36,191 nt of DNA from Nitrospirota bacterium (GTDB lineage: Bacteria > Nitrospirota > Nitrospiria > Nitrospirales > NS-4). Position 1 is the stretch's first letter. Every line of letters starts with the position of its first letter. The stretch spans positions 1 to 36,191 of the forward strand of contig SCTG01000092.1 of NCBI GenBank assembly GCA_004298335.1, given 5' to 3'. Under the pieces are notes generated by a model that did not search any database, was not told the origin of the DNA, and saw nothing but the letters and a program-made list of their open reading frames with translations. Position numbers and translations under genes: made by a program. Shown here piece by piece: positions 1 through 8,313 of the stretch.

Positions 1-843
1 AAGCGGGTGGCGCTGACCGGCGATGTTCTGACGGACGCCCGTGTGTCGATCGGCGAGTTCCAGAACGCCTATGTCTCGATCAATTTCGACAGCACCGGAG
101 CCAAGCTGTTCGAGCGGATCACTGCCGAGAGCGTCAAGAAGCGCATGGCCATCATTCTGGACAACACGGTCTACTCTGCGCCGGTGATTCAGGAACGGAT
201 CAGCGGAGGTCGGGCCCAGATCACCGGCAGCTTTTCCATGGAGGAAGCGAACGATCTGGCGATCGTGCTCCGCGCTGGGGCGCTCCCGGCTCCAGTGAAG
301 ATCATCCAGGACCTGACGGTCGGGCCTTCCCTGGGGCGCGATTCCATCGAGAAGGGGGTCCGTTCCACCCTGATTGCGGGCGCCATGGTGATCATCTTCA
401 TGGTCGTGTATTACCGCTTGTCGGGTGCCATCGCGGATTTCGCCCTGATGCTGAACCTCGTCTGTCTGGTGGGGGCCCTCGCCGGACTGAACGCCACGCT
501 GACCCTGCCCGGCATTGCCGGGATCATCCTCACCATCGGCATGGGGGTAGACTCGAACGTGCTGATCTTTGAGCGGATCAGGGAGGAGCTGCGGACCGGC
601 AAGCCGGTCAGGCCGGCCGTGGACGCCGGCTACGACAAGGCATTTCTGACCATTGTCGACTCGCACGTCACCACCTTGATCACGGGCTTCGCGCTGTTTT
701 TGTTCGGCACCGGCCCAATCAAGGGGTTTGCCGTCACGCTCTGTCTGGGGATCGCGATTAATCTGTTTACGGCTCTGGTCGGCACGAAGGTCATCTTCGA
801 TCTGCTCAGTCGCCGGGGACGGATGGAACGACTGAGCATTTAG
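1..843 (+). CDS. secD: Protein translocase subunit SecD, C-terminal part (5' end outside window)
   Basis: SecD works with SecF beside SecYEG and uses the proton-motive force to help draw proteins across the inner membrane. The fragment is open from the first base and ends at the TAG at 841. It covers the end of the periplasmic P1 domain and the whole C-terminal membrane domain. Recognisable family stretches are [18 protein letters not shown], the LRAGALPAP segment just before the first of the last five helices, and [18 protein letters not shown], the conserved loop of SecD/SecF/RND proteins. The true start lies upstream, so the GTG at 7 is not the start. secF follows after 7 bases, as in most bacteria. 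Identification is firm; only the missing N-terminus limits it. Confidence 0.96.
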   Translation, partial: KRVALTGDVLTDARVSIGEFQNAYVSINFDSTGAKLFERITAESVKKRMAIILDNTVYSAPVIQERISGGRAQITGSFSMEEANDLAIVLRAGALPAPVKIIQDLTVGPSLGRDSIEKGVRSTLIAGAMVIIFMVVYYRLSGAIADFALMLNLVCLVGALAGLNATLTLPGIAGIILTIGMGVDSNVLIFERIREELRTGKPVRPAVDAGYDKAFLTIVDSHVTTLITGFALFLFGTGPIKGFAVTLCLGIAINLFTALVGTKVIFDLLSRRGRMERLSI

Positions 844-850
844 GGCACAC

Positions 851-1768
851 ATGCTGGAAGTCCTTGGCAAAACGTCGATCGATTTTATGGGGCTCCGGAA
901 GTACTCCTTTGCCATTTCTGGAGTGTTCGTCCTTGTCGGCCTCCTGGCCTTGGTCCACATCTGGCTCGGGAAGGCTAACTTGGGCATCGACTTCGCGGGA
1001 GGAACGGCCGTTCAATTAAAGTTTGAACAACCGATCTCAATTGAGCAGGCCAGACAGGCGTTGATACGCAATGGCTTGCCGGACGTCGAGCTACAGGAAT
1101 TCACCGCCGACAACAAGCTGCTGGTGAGGGTCAAGGCCACGACGACCATCGAAGAGAAAGTGGCCGAGAAGGTACTGGAGGTGTTCAAAAAGGATTTCGC
1201 CGGCAATCCCTTTGCGGTGGACTCCAGTTACGAGATCGGTCCCACCATCGGCCAAAGGCTCCAGAAGGACGCCTTGATCGCCATTTCGATCTCGATGCTG
1301 GGCATCATCTTGTACGTCGCGGCACGCTTTGAATTCCGATTCGGAATCGCGGCGGCGATCGCGACCTTCCATGACGTGTTTGCGGTGCTGGGGGTGTTCT
1401 ACCTCCTGGATAAGGAGATCACTCTCCTGATCGTCACCGCTCTCCTGACGCTGGCGGGGTATTCGCTGACGGACACCGTCGTCGTCTTTGACCGGATCCG
1501 GGAGAATCTGAAGGTGCGTCACCGGGACCCGCTTGAGACCGTGATCAATAACGCCGTCAACCAGGTTCTGAGCCGGACCGTGGTGGTGTCGATGACCGTC
1601 GTCCTGGTGCTCATTCCCCTCACCTTGGCCGGGGGAGAGGTGTTGCATGACTTCTCCCTGGCGTTGCTTCTGGGTGTGCTCGTCGGGACCTACTCCTCGG
1701 TTTTTGTTGCCAGCCCACTCCTCATCCTTTGGAAAGGAACACCCGGCAAGCTGCTCCGTCGCCACTAG
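851..1768 (+). CDS. secF: Protein translocase subunit SecF
   Basis: SecF is the partner of SecD in the auxiliary translocase of the inner membrane. The 305-residue protein has the family layout: a first membrane helix (about residues 18-38), the conserved LGIDFAGGTAVQ motif at the start of the periplasmic domain, a small periplasmic domain, then five helices with the GYSLTDTVVVFDRIRENL loop typical of SecF. Length is normal for the family. The ATG at 851 lies 7 bases after the secD stop, so the two are co-transcribed and probably translationally coupled. A new promoter follows at 1784, so the secDF unit appears to end here, although I see no clear terminator. Confidence 0.96.
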   Translation: MLEVLGKTSIDFMGLRKYSFAISGVFVLVGLLALVHIWLGKANLGIDFAGGTAVQLKFEQPISIEQARQALIRNGLPDVELQEFTADNKLLVRVKATTTIEEKVAEKVLEVFKKDFAGNPFAVDSSYEIGPTIGQRLQKDALIAISISMLGIILYVAARFEFRFGIAAAIATFHDVFAVLGVFYLLDKEITLLIVTALLTLAGYSLTDTVVVFDRIRENLKVRHRDPLETVINNAVNQVLSRTVVVSMTVVLVLIPLTLAGGEVLHDFSLALLLGVLVGTYSSVFVASPLLILWKGTPGKLLRRH

Positions 1769-1769
1769 A

Positions 1770-1841
1770 GGTGTTACCTAGACTTGACAATTCCGGATAA
1801 GCCAAGGAAAATGAGTAGTTACGAGAAACCGTGGTGTTACC
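1770..1841 (+). repeat. Direct repeat GGTGTTACC flanking the kinase promoter
   Basis: GGTGTTACC occurs at 1770-1778 and again at 1833-1841. The copies are 63 bases apart start to start, close to six helical turns. One lies just upstream of the -35 box and the other just before the TTG start codon of the histidine kinase gene. The spacing suggests a paired binding site, but no regulator can be named. Confidence 0.35.
1784..1812 (+). promoter_or_regulatory. Probable sigma-70 promoter for the kinase/regulator pair
   Basis: TTGACA at 1784-1789 is a perfect -35 hexamer. After a 17-base spacer, GAAAAT at 1807-1812 matches the -10 consensus at four of six positions. The site lies in the 76-base gap between secF and the histidine kinase gene and would start transcription about 25 bases before the TTG start. 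The CCTAGACT at 1777-1784 overlaps the -35 box and recurs upstream of recJ. Confidence 0.5.
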
Positions 1842-1844
1842 GGA

Positions 1845-4610
1845 TTGAAACAGTTCTCCAGCCGACAGAGTCTCCAGCGACGGATCATCACCGCCATGGT
1901 GCTGATCGGCCTGCTGCCGCTTAGTTTCTCGCTCGTCATCACCTACCTCGAAGAACGCCAAGCCATCCGGGATACGATCGGACGGGATTTCCGTCAGATC
2001 GCGATCGAGGCCGCCGGAAAAATCGAATTGCAGGTTATGCAGGGTGTCAGTGAAGCCCGCCAGTTGGCCACAATTCCGATCTTGCGGGGGGCGGTCATTG
2101 ACTCCAACCGGAGTTATGCGGGGCGCGATCCGGCCTCCATCCGTCGGATGGTTCGCGAGTGGGAAGGACGTTGGAGCAAGGGGGCGAACCGAGACCGGTT
2201 CCCGGATTTCGTCAATAAGATGGCGACCGATTACCTGATCGAATGGCACCGCATCCGGAAGGCCGAGTATATCGCCATTCTGGTGACGGACAGCCAGGGC
2301 GCGCTGGTGCTGAGCTCGACGCCCCGGGCCGAGTACGACCAGAGCAAGGCCCCGTGGTGGAAGGCGGCGTTCAACGGTGGCAACGGCCAGATCTACGTGA
2401 GCGATCTCGTCTTCGATGAGGCGCTCGGGTTTCATATCCTTGATGTGGCCGTCCCCATCTATGACGACGTGCAGCAGAAAGCGGTCGGTGCTGTCAACGT
2501 CCGGTTGCGGCGGGACGAACTGTTCAAGCCGATCCGGGAAGTCCGGATCGGGGAGCAAGGACATGCGATGCTGTTGAACACGGCCGGCCGGCCGCTGATC
2601 TGTCCCGTGCTCTCTCCGGACCGGCACACGATCAATACCGCCCTGATGCGCCAGATTGCCAAACCGAAGGCGGACTGGGTGGTGGCGGAGGATGATTCGC
2701 ATGGCGGGAAAAACTCGATTGTAGGGTTCGCCCCCGTCCGGTTCCCGGTCGCGCTCGCGCCTGAAAGCCTCGGGGGGGGCGGAGTGCAATGGCTCACCTT
2801 TGTCCGGCAGGATCCGAAGGAAACATTCGCGCCGCTGAATCAACTGTTGTGGAAAGTGTCGCTGGGGGCTGTGGGTGTCTTTCTGCTCATGCTGCTGGCC
2901 GGCCTGTTCCTGGCCCGCCGGATCGTGCGCCCGATCCAGGCGCTGCAGACCGGGGCGGCCCTGATCGGCAGGGGCGAACTCAATCACCGGTTGGATATTA
3001 CGACCGGCGATGAGATCGAAAAGCTCGCGGACACCTTCAACCAGATGGCGGACAGCCTCCGTCGGCATACCGAGGGGCTCGAGCATGAGGTGGATCGCAG
3101 GACCAAGGACCTGCGCGAGTCACAGGAGCGGTACAAGATCCTGTTTGACGAAGCGGCGGACTCGGTGATCATGGTCAATCCCGGTGGGGGGATAGTCGCG
3201 GTGAATCGGCGACAGGAAGCCATCCTGAAGTACCCGGAGGACCAGCTCGTGGGCCGCCGGTTCATCGACCTCATTCTCCCCAAGTACCAGCCGGCCGTGA
3301 CGGCGCTGATGCAGGAGGTCCTGAAAGGTGCAAACAAAACGCCGACCGTGGAGGTCAAGGTGTTCGACCGGGCGGGGCGGCCGGTTCCCATGGAGCTTGA
3401 CCTCACCGGTATTGAGACCGGGCCGATGGTCTACGTCATGGTGCAATTGCGGGATATCACGGAACGCAAGGCGCTGGAACGGCAGCTTCAGGAATACAGT
3501 GAAGCCCTGGAAGTGAAGGTGCAGGACCGGACCCGCGAGATCGGAGAGACCAAGACGTATCTCGAGAACCTCCTGGAGAACGCCAACGACGTCATTTACA
3601 CGCTCGATCACGATCAGCGGTTCACCTATGTGAACGGCAAGGTCGAAGTCTGGGGGTATCGCAAGGAAGACCTGATCGGACGGCCGTACCTGTCGCTGCT
3701 GTCACGCCGCCATCGCGGAAAACGCCTGCGGTCCACCTTGGATATCGGTGCCAAGCAAGCCTACGAGGTGGAGATTGTGACCAAGGCCGGGGAACCCCGC
3801 AATGTCCTGGTCAGCGTGTCGCCGCTTCGAGACAACGAGGGGCGCATCGTGGGGGTGTTGGGGATCGCGCGGGACATCACGGACAAAAAACGCCTGGAAC
3901 AACAAGTCTTGAACGCCGAGAAGCTGGCGTCGGTCGGGAAGCTGGCGGCCGGCGTGGCGCACGAAATCAACAACCCGCTGGGAGGCATTCTGAACTGCCT
4001 CTACAATCTCCGGAAGGGTACCCTGTCCCCGGCCCGGGAGCGGGAGTATCTGGCGTCGATGGAAGACGGATTGCGGCGGGTCCAGAAGATCGTGCGCCAG
4101 TTGCTGGATTTTTCCCAGCAGTACGATCCCGAGCTCTCCCCGACGGAAGTCAATTCGATCATCGAGCGCGTCCTGACGTTGACCAATTATGCGTTCGAAG
4201 GGACCGGCGTGGGTCTTCGCCGGGAGCTGGCGCGGGATCTTCCGCCCCTGATGGCGGACCAGCACATGATCGAGCAAGTCCTGATGAATCTGGTCCTCAA
4301 TGCGGTGCAGGCGATTCGCGGGGACGGGTTGGTGACGGTCCGATCCGGCACGGACGGGCAATGGTGCACGATCGAGGTGGAGGACACCGGCTGCGGAATT
4401 CCGCCCGACGTCCTGCCGAAGATCTTCGATCCGTTCTTCACGACCAAAGGGCAGGGCGAGGGAACGGGCTTGGGTCTCTCCGTCAGCCTCGGCATCGTCG
4501 AACGGCACGGAGGGCAGATTGCGGTGAAGAGCCAGGTCGGCCAGGGGACCACGTTTACCGTCAAATTGCCCGCGATGAACGTCCGGTCACTGGCAGGCAA
4601 GGAGGCCTGA
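1845..4610 (+). CDS. Membrane sensor histidine kinase (extracytoplasmic sensor, HAMP, two PAS, HisKA, HATPase)
   Basis: Sensor kinase of a two-component system in the inner membrane. Of 921 residues, helix 1 is about 14-34, a roughly 300-residue periplasmic sensor region of dCACHE type follows, helix 2 is about 338-359, then a HAMP domain to about 412, a PAS domain (about 430-545), a second PAS (about 570-690), and the kinase core. The phosphoacceptor is His706 in GVAHEINNPLGG. The ATP-binding domain shows the N box (LMNLVLNAVQAI), DTGCGIPP, FDPFFTTK and GTGLGLSV. The start is a TTG at 1845, because an in-frame stop at 1812 leaves no earlier start and later ATGs would cut into helix 1. The regulator gene begins 4 bases after the stop. 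The NtrB-like core fits pairing with the sigma-54 regulator next door. The ligand is unknown. Confidence 0.93.
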   Translation: MKQFSSRQSLQRRIITAMVLIGLLPLSFSLVITYLEERQAIRDTIGRDFRQIAIEAAGKIELQVMQGVSEARQLATIPILRGAVIDSNRSYAGRDPASIRRMVREWEGRWSKGANRDRFPDFVNKMATDYLIEWHRIRKAEYIAILVTDSQGALVLSSTPRAEYDQSKAPWWKAAFNGGNGQIYVSDLVFDEALGFHILDVAVPIYDDVQQKAVGAVNVRLRRDELFKPIREVRIGEQGHAMLLNTAGRPLICPVLSPDRHTINTALMRQIAKPKADWVVAEDDSHGGKNSIVGFAPVRFPVALAPESLGGGGVQWLTFVRQDPKETFAPLNQLLWKVSLGAVGVFLLMLLAGLFLARRIVRPIQALQTGAALIGRGELNHRLDITTGDEIEKLADTFNQMADSLRRHTEGLEHEVDRRTKDLRESQERYKILFDEAADSVIMVNPGGGIVAVNRRQEAILKYPEDQLVGRRFIDLILPKYQPAVTALMQEVLKGANKTPTVEVKVFDRAGRPVPMELDLTGIETGPMVYVMVQLRDITERKALERQLQEYSEALEVKVQDRTREIGETKTYLENLLENANDVIYTLDHDQRFTYVNGKVEVWGYRKEDLIGRPYLSLLSRRHRGKRLRSTLDIGAKQAYEVEIVTKAGEPRNVLVSVSPLRDNEGRIVGVLGIARDITDKKRLEQQVLNAEKLASVGKLAAGVAHEINNPLGGILNCLYNLRKGTLSPAREREYLASMEDGLRRVQKIVRQLLDFSQQYDPELSPTEVNSIIERVLTLTNYAFEGTGVGLRRELARDLPPLMADQHMIEQVLMNLVLNAVQAIRGDGLVTVRSGTDGQWCTIEVEDTGCGIPPDVLPKIFDPFFTTKGQGEGTGLGLSVSLGIVERHGGQIAVKSQVGQGTTFTVKLPAMNVRSLAGKEA

Positions 4611-4614
4611 GGCG

Positions 4615-6051
4615 GTGCCGCAGCCGAACGTCCTGATCATCGACGACGAGCCCCTCATGCGGATCTCGATCGCCGACGCCTTGAAAGACGAGGGGTGCCA
4701 GGTCAAAGTCGCCGCGACCGGCCTGGAAGGCGTTGATCTGATCAAAAAGGAACCGTTCGAGATCGTGATCTCCGACCTCCGGCTCCCCGGCATGGACGGG
4801 CTCCAGATCCTTCAGACCTGTAAGGAGGTGTCGCCCAAGACCGGCGTGATCGTCATCACCGCGCACGGCTCCGTTGAGACGGCGGTCGGGGCGATCAAGA
4901 TGGGGGCGTACGACTACATCACCAAGCCCTTCTCGATGGACGAGCTGCTCATGATTGTCAACCGTCTTCTCAAAGTGCTGGAACTGGAGGACGAGAATCG
5001 GTCGCTGCGGGAGGAACTGGAAGGCCGTTTCAGCTTCAAGGGTCTGCTCGGCAAGAACGACAAAATGCGCGAGGTGCTGGAGAAGATCAAGCTGGTCGCC
5101 CCCACGGACTCGACGGTGCTGATTCTCGGCGAGAGCGGCACCGGCAAGGAACTGGTGGCCAACGCGATCCATCATAACAGTCCGCGCCGGGACGGAGCCT
5201 TCATCAAGGTCAGTTGCGCCGCGCTTCCGGAATCCCTGCTCGAAACCGAGCTCTTCGGGCATGAGCGGGGCGCATTTACGGGGGCGCTCCGGCAGCGGAA
5301 AGGACGATTCGAGCTGGCGCACCAAGGCACGCTTTTCCTGGATGAGATCGGCGAGATCTCGCCGCTGGTGCAGGTCAAGCTGCTGCGGGTGCTGCAAGAG
5401 CGGCAGTTTGAGCGCGTCGGGGGCGACCAGACGATCGAGGTGGATGTCCGGCTGATCTGCGCGACGCAGCGGGACTTGAAAAAAGAGGTGCAGGCGGGGC
5501 GGTTTCGGGAGGACCTCTTCTATCGGCTCAGCGTGGTCCCGGTGCAGTTGCCGCCGTTGCGGGAACGGAAGGAGGACGTGCTCGTCCTTGCCGAGCACTT
5601 CCTCGGGGGCTTCGGGCTGCGGGCGGGCAAGCGGGTCAAGGCCTTCTCCCAGCGCGCCCAGGGGCTGCTCATTCGCTATTCGTTTCCCGGCAATGTCCGC
5701 GAGCTGGAGAACACGGTCGAACGGGCCGTCACGTTGAGCCATGAGAACAAGGAGATCGAGCCCTGGGACCTCTGCGGGTTCCCGTCCTGCCCTTACCTGG
5801 GAGGCCCCCCGCAACCGACCTGCGGGTTCTGCAGCGAAGGGGTGCCGATGGCCGAGAAGAAGACGGCGTCGGCGGATCGGTTGGATGTCGCCCGCGAGCA
5901 GTTCGAGCGGCAGTACATCGTCAAAGCACTGGAGCGGACGAAGGACAACAAGACCGAGGCCGCGAAACTGCTGGGTCTCTCGCGCAAAGCCCTCTGGGAG
6001 AAGTGCAAACGCTACGGGATTACGAAAGAGACCAACGGAGCGGAGGAGTAA
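4615..6051 (+). CDS. NtrC-family sigma-54-dependent response regulator with cysteine-rich linker
   Basis: Transcription activator for sigma-54 promoters, the partner of the preceding kinase. The 478 residues comprise a receiver domain (acidic pocket D10/D11, phosphoacceptor D54, T82, K104), an AAA+ domain with Walker A GESGTGKE (172-179), the sigma-54 contact loop GAFTGA (219-224) and Walker B FLDEIG (241-246), and a Fis-type helix-turn-helix at about 440-470. Between AAA+ and DNA-binding domains sits an inserted segment with Cys387, Cys392, Cys403 and Cys406 (C-x4-C-x10-C-x2-C), which ordinary NtrC proteins lack. The start is GTG at 4615, with GGAGG at 4601-4605 nine bases upstream. Its targets are unknown. 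The adjacent respiratory island is an obvious candidate, although I found no clean sigma-54 site in the window. Confidence 0.94.
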   Translation: MPQPNVLIIDDEPLMRISIADALKDEGCQVKVAATGLEGVDLIKKEPFEIVISDLRLPGMDGLQILQTCKEVSPKTGVIVITAHGSVETAVGAIKMGAYDYITKPFSMDELLMIVNRLLKVLELEDENRSLREELEGRFSFKGLLGKNDKMREVLEKIKLVAPTDSTVLILGESGTGKELVANAIHHNSPRRDGAFIKVSCAALPESLLETELFGHERGAFTGALRQRKGRFELAHQGTLFLDEIGEISPLVQVKLLRVLQERQFERVGGDQTIEVDVRLICATQRDLKKEVQAGRFREDLFYRLSVVPVQLPPLRERKEDVLVLAEHFLGGFGLRAGKRVKAFSQRAQGLLIRYSFPGNVRELENTVERAVTLSHENKEIEPWDLCGFPSCPYLGGPPQPTCGFCSEGVPMAEKKTASADRLDVAREQFERQYIVKALERTKDNKTEAAKLLGLSRKALWEKCKRYGITKETNGAEE

Positions 6052-6060
6052 CGAGGAGGC

Positions 6061-7173
6061 TTAGGCGGTTTTGGGAATCTCGCCGCCTTCCCAGAGCTTG
6101 ACGGTGCGGTCCAGGCTGCAGCTGGCAAGGCGGCGGCCGTCCGGGGAGAAGGCGATGGCGCGCACCGGTTCCTTGTGGCCCTTGATGGTGCGGATCGGCC
6201 GTCCGGTCGGGGCGTCCCACAGTTTGATCGTGGTGTCGTCCGAGCACGAAGCCACGATCTTGCCGTCCGGGGAATAGATCACGGCACGTACCCATCCCGA
6301 ATGCGCCTTCACGGTCCGGAGGAGACGCCCGCTCGGGACCTCCCAGTACTTCATGGTGGTGTCACGGCTGCCGCTGACCAGCGTGTTGCCGTCCGGCGAA
6401 AAGGCGATGCCTCCGATCCAGTTCTCAAACGCGGTCTCCCAGCCGGACTGTTCTTCGAACCATTGACCCCGCCGTTCAATGGTGCCGTCGAAGGGGTCCG
6501 ATTTATGCCCCTCCAGGGTACAGAGCGCCTGCCCGCTGGGCAGGACTTCGAACAGGGTCATGCCGCCGATGTCGTTCCCGCTGGCCAAGAGGCGGCCGTC
6601 CGGAGAGAAGACGGTGCAGATATTCCAGTGCCGGTCATAGACATCATGGGGGAGCAGCGACAGGAGCTCCGTGGCCGTGCCGACCTCCCAGATTTTGATG
6701 TCCCGGTTCTCGTTCCCGCGCGCCAGCATGAGCCCGTCAGGCGAGAAGGAAATGGAGTGGATGGCGTGATCATAGCGTCCGAACAGCATCCGGATGAATT
6801 CCCCGGTCTTCGGGTTCCAGAGGCGGATCGTCCGGTCGGTGGACCCGCTGGCCAGCATCTGCCCATCCGGCGAGAAGGCGATGCAGCGGATGGTGTCGGT
6901 ATGGCCCCGCAGGATTCGGACCATGCGGCCCGTGTCGACCTCCCAGAGCCGGATCGAGTGGTCGACGCTGCCGCTGGCCACCAGCGTGCCGTCGGGGTGA
7001 TACGCCACGGTCCAGACGGGGTCGTGGTGCCCGCGAAAGACCCGGGTCTCCCGGGCCCCCGCCCGCCAGTGCGCGTTGCAGTCCACGATGTTGACAGGCG
7101 GGACGCCGGGCATGGACGGCGGAAGGGTTTGTGGAGGAGGCACAAAACCGGGTGCCGCTGCGCTGTCGGCCAT
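6061..7173 (-). CDS. WD40-repeat seven-bladed propeller protein, cytoplasmic
   Basis: A 370-residue protein made almost wholly of seven WD40 repeats. Each blade ends in a variant of IRLWE or IKLWD and carries FSPDG..LASGS and GH signatures, for example FRGHHDPVWTVAYHPDG and LRGHTDTIRCIAFSPDG. It should form one closed beta-propeller acting as a protein-binding scaffold. No enzymatic domain, signal peptide or membrane helix is present. One blade, around residues 215-240, carries an insertion rich in charged and aromatic residues. ATG at 7173 is preceded on the minus strand by TTGAGGA. The gene converges on the response regulator (9-base gap) and diverges from the HExxH-protein unit, with a promoter overlapping that unit's. 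Function is unknown. Its position suggests a link with the kinase pair or with the respiratory island. Confidence 0.9.
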   Translation of the reverse strand: MADSAAAPGFVPPPQTLPPSMPGVPPVNIVDCNAHWRAGARETRVFRGHHDPVWTVAYHPDGTLVASGSVDHSIRLWEVDTGRMVRILRGHTDTIRCIAFSPDGQMLASGSTDRTIRLWNPKTGEFIRMLFGRYDHAIHSISFSPDGLMLARGNENRDIKIWEVGTATELLSLLPHDVYDRHWNICTVFSPDGRLLASGNDIGGMTLFEVLPSGQALCTLEGHKSDPFDGTIERRGQWFEEQSGWETAFENWIGGIAFSPDGNTLVSGSRDTTMKYWEVPSGRLLRTVKAHSGWVRAVIYSPDGKIVASCSDDTTIKLWDAPTGRPIRTIKGHKEPVRAIAFSPDGRRLASCSLDRTVKLWEGGEIPKTA

Positions 7174-7186
7174 CAGATCGTCCTCA

Positions 7187-7215
7187 ATAAAACGTCAGGG
7201 TTGCGTGCCTTGCAA
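7187..7215 (-). promoter_or_regulatory. Probable promoter of the WD40 gene
   Basis: Read on the minus strand, TTGCAA (7215-7210) is followed after 17 bases by TTTTAT (7192-7187), four of six matches in each hexamer. The TTGCAA is palindromic and is also the -35 box of the plus-strand promoter, so the two divergent promoters would share it. Confidence 0.35.
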
Positions 7216-7239
7216 AAGAACGGGACCGCTCCCTATAAT
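7210..7239 (+). promoter_or_regulatory. Promoter of the HExxH-protein / 4Fe-4S protein unit
   Basis: TTGCAA at 7210-7215 and a perfect TATAAT at 7234-7239 are 18 bases apart. Transcription would start near 7246, giving a leader of about 58 bases before the ATG at 7304, which has a strong AAGGAGG at 7291-7297. Confidence 0.55.
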
Positions 7240-7303
7240 GAAGAGTCGCTCAAGACAGTGAAACTATAACGGACGCTAAAAAGGGAAGTCAAGGAGGCCT
7301 GTC

Positions 7304-8305
7304 ATGGAGTTGCGGTTTCAGCCGGCCCTCATCCAGGAGGTCGTGGACGCGTTCCTCGAGAAGACCGAACGTGAAGGCGATCCGACCTTCTACAAGGAAT
7401 TCCATGAACTGGCCGATCCCATCTACGAGAACTTTCCCCTGGACGACCGGGAGCCGGAGTTTCAAAAGCTCTACCAGTACCTGTTCGGGCACTGGGGGTT
7501 TGCCGACATCATCGATCAGGCGTTTAATGAGTTCCCGGACCTGCGGGAGCGCATCGGGATCGTCCTGGTCCGGGGCGTCCTCAAAGAAGACCAGGAATCC
7601 GTCGACATCTTGCGGAAATGGGGGACCGTCGAGGAAGACCTGGCCAAGACGTTTGAGGCCAAAGGGCAAAAAGGCGTCGGCATCAAGCTCCTCCCGCGGC
7701 GGTTCTATGATCCGGCGCTGGCCCGCTTCTGCCGGCACGAACTGATCCACATCAAGGACATGCTTGATCCGGCCTTCCTGTACGACCCGGACATCAAGGT
7801 CGGTAACACCCCCGGCGAGGAAAGCCTCATTCTGGCGCGGTTCCGGGTCCTCTGGTGCCTCTGGATCGACAACCGGCTGGGGCGGTGGGGCAAAGAACCG
7901 GTGTTCTCCAAGGAACAGCGTTTCCGGGAATTTTCCACGTGGTATCGGAAGATTCCCGGCAAGCAGCTCGTGGCCGTTTTTGAAGGGCTGTGGGCGACCG
8001 AATTCTTTACCCACCCGGAACTGATCGAACTGGCGACGGACACTCTCAAGGTGATCGACCGGGCGATCGAAGTCGAAGGCGCCGAGATTCCGGAACGCAA
8101 GAAAGTCATGCTCATGCCGGGCTTTCCTTGTCCGCTCTGCGGGTTTCCCACGTACAATTGGGTGGAGAATCTTGAGCAGGACGTGGAGCCTGAGGTCCTG
8201 GACTTTATCCGGGACAATCATCCCGGCTGGGACCCTGAATACGGTGGGTGTGACCGGTGCATCGAGGTGTACAAGCTGCGGGCCGCCGGCGTCCACGGAG
8301 ATTGA
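7304..8305 (+). CDS. Uncharacterised protein with HExxH motif and C-terminal zinc knuckle
   Basis: I do not recognise this 333-residue soluble protein as a named family. Two features stand out. Residues 145-149 read HELIH, in the context FCRHELIHIKDMLDP, the HExxH signature of zinc-dependent peptidases. Near the C-terminus, C276-x2-C279 (FPCPLCGF) and C316-x2-C319 (GCDRCI) form a four-cysteine site like a zinc ribbon. Glutamates and aspartates in GEESLILARF and LWIDNRLG (about residues 171-192) could supply a third ligand to an HExxH site. There is no signal peptide, so it should be cytoplasmic. It is the first gene of the unit with the 4Fe-4S protein (8-base gap), TorD and an NxrC-like subunit. 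A role in cofactor or subunit maturation is inference, and the HExxH could be coincidental. Confidence 0.8.
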   Translation: MELRFQPALIQEVVDAFLEKTEREGDPTFYKEFHELADPIYENFPLDDREPEFQKLYQYLFGHWGFADIIDQAFNEFPDLRERIGIVLVRGVLKEDQESVDILRKWGTVEEDLAKTFEAKGQKGVGIKLLPRRFYDPALARFCRHELIHIKDMLDPAFLYDPDIKVGNTPGEESLILARFRVLWCLWIDNRLGRWGKEPVFSKEQRFREFSTWYRKIPGKQLVAVFEGLWATEFFTHPELIELATDTLKVIDRAIEVEGAEIPERKKVMLMPGFPCPLCGFPTYNWVENLEQDVEPEVLDFIRDNHPGWDPEYGGCDRCIEVYKLRAAGVHGD

Positions 8306-8313
8306 CGAGCGCC

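Noticed and set aside
7304..8305. Calling the HExxH protein a metalloprotease
   Set aside because: A five-residue motif occurs by chance in many proteins and no family match or third ligand is certain.
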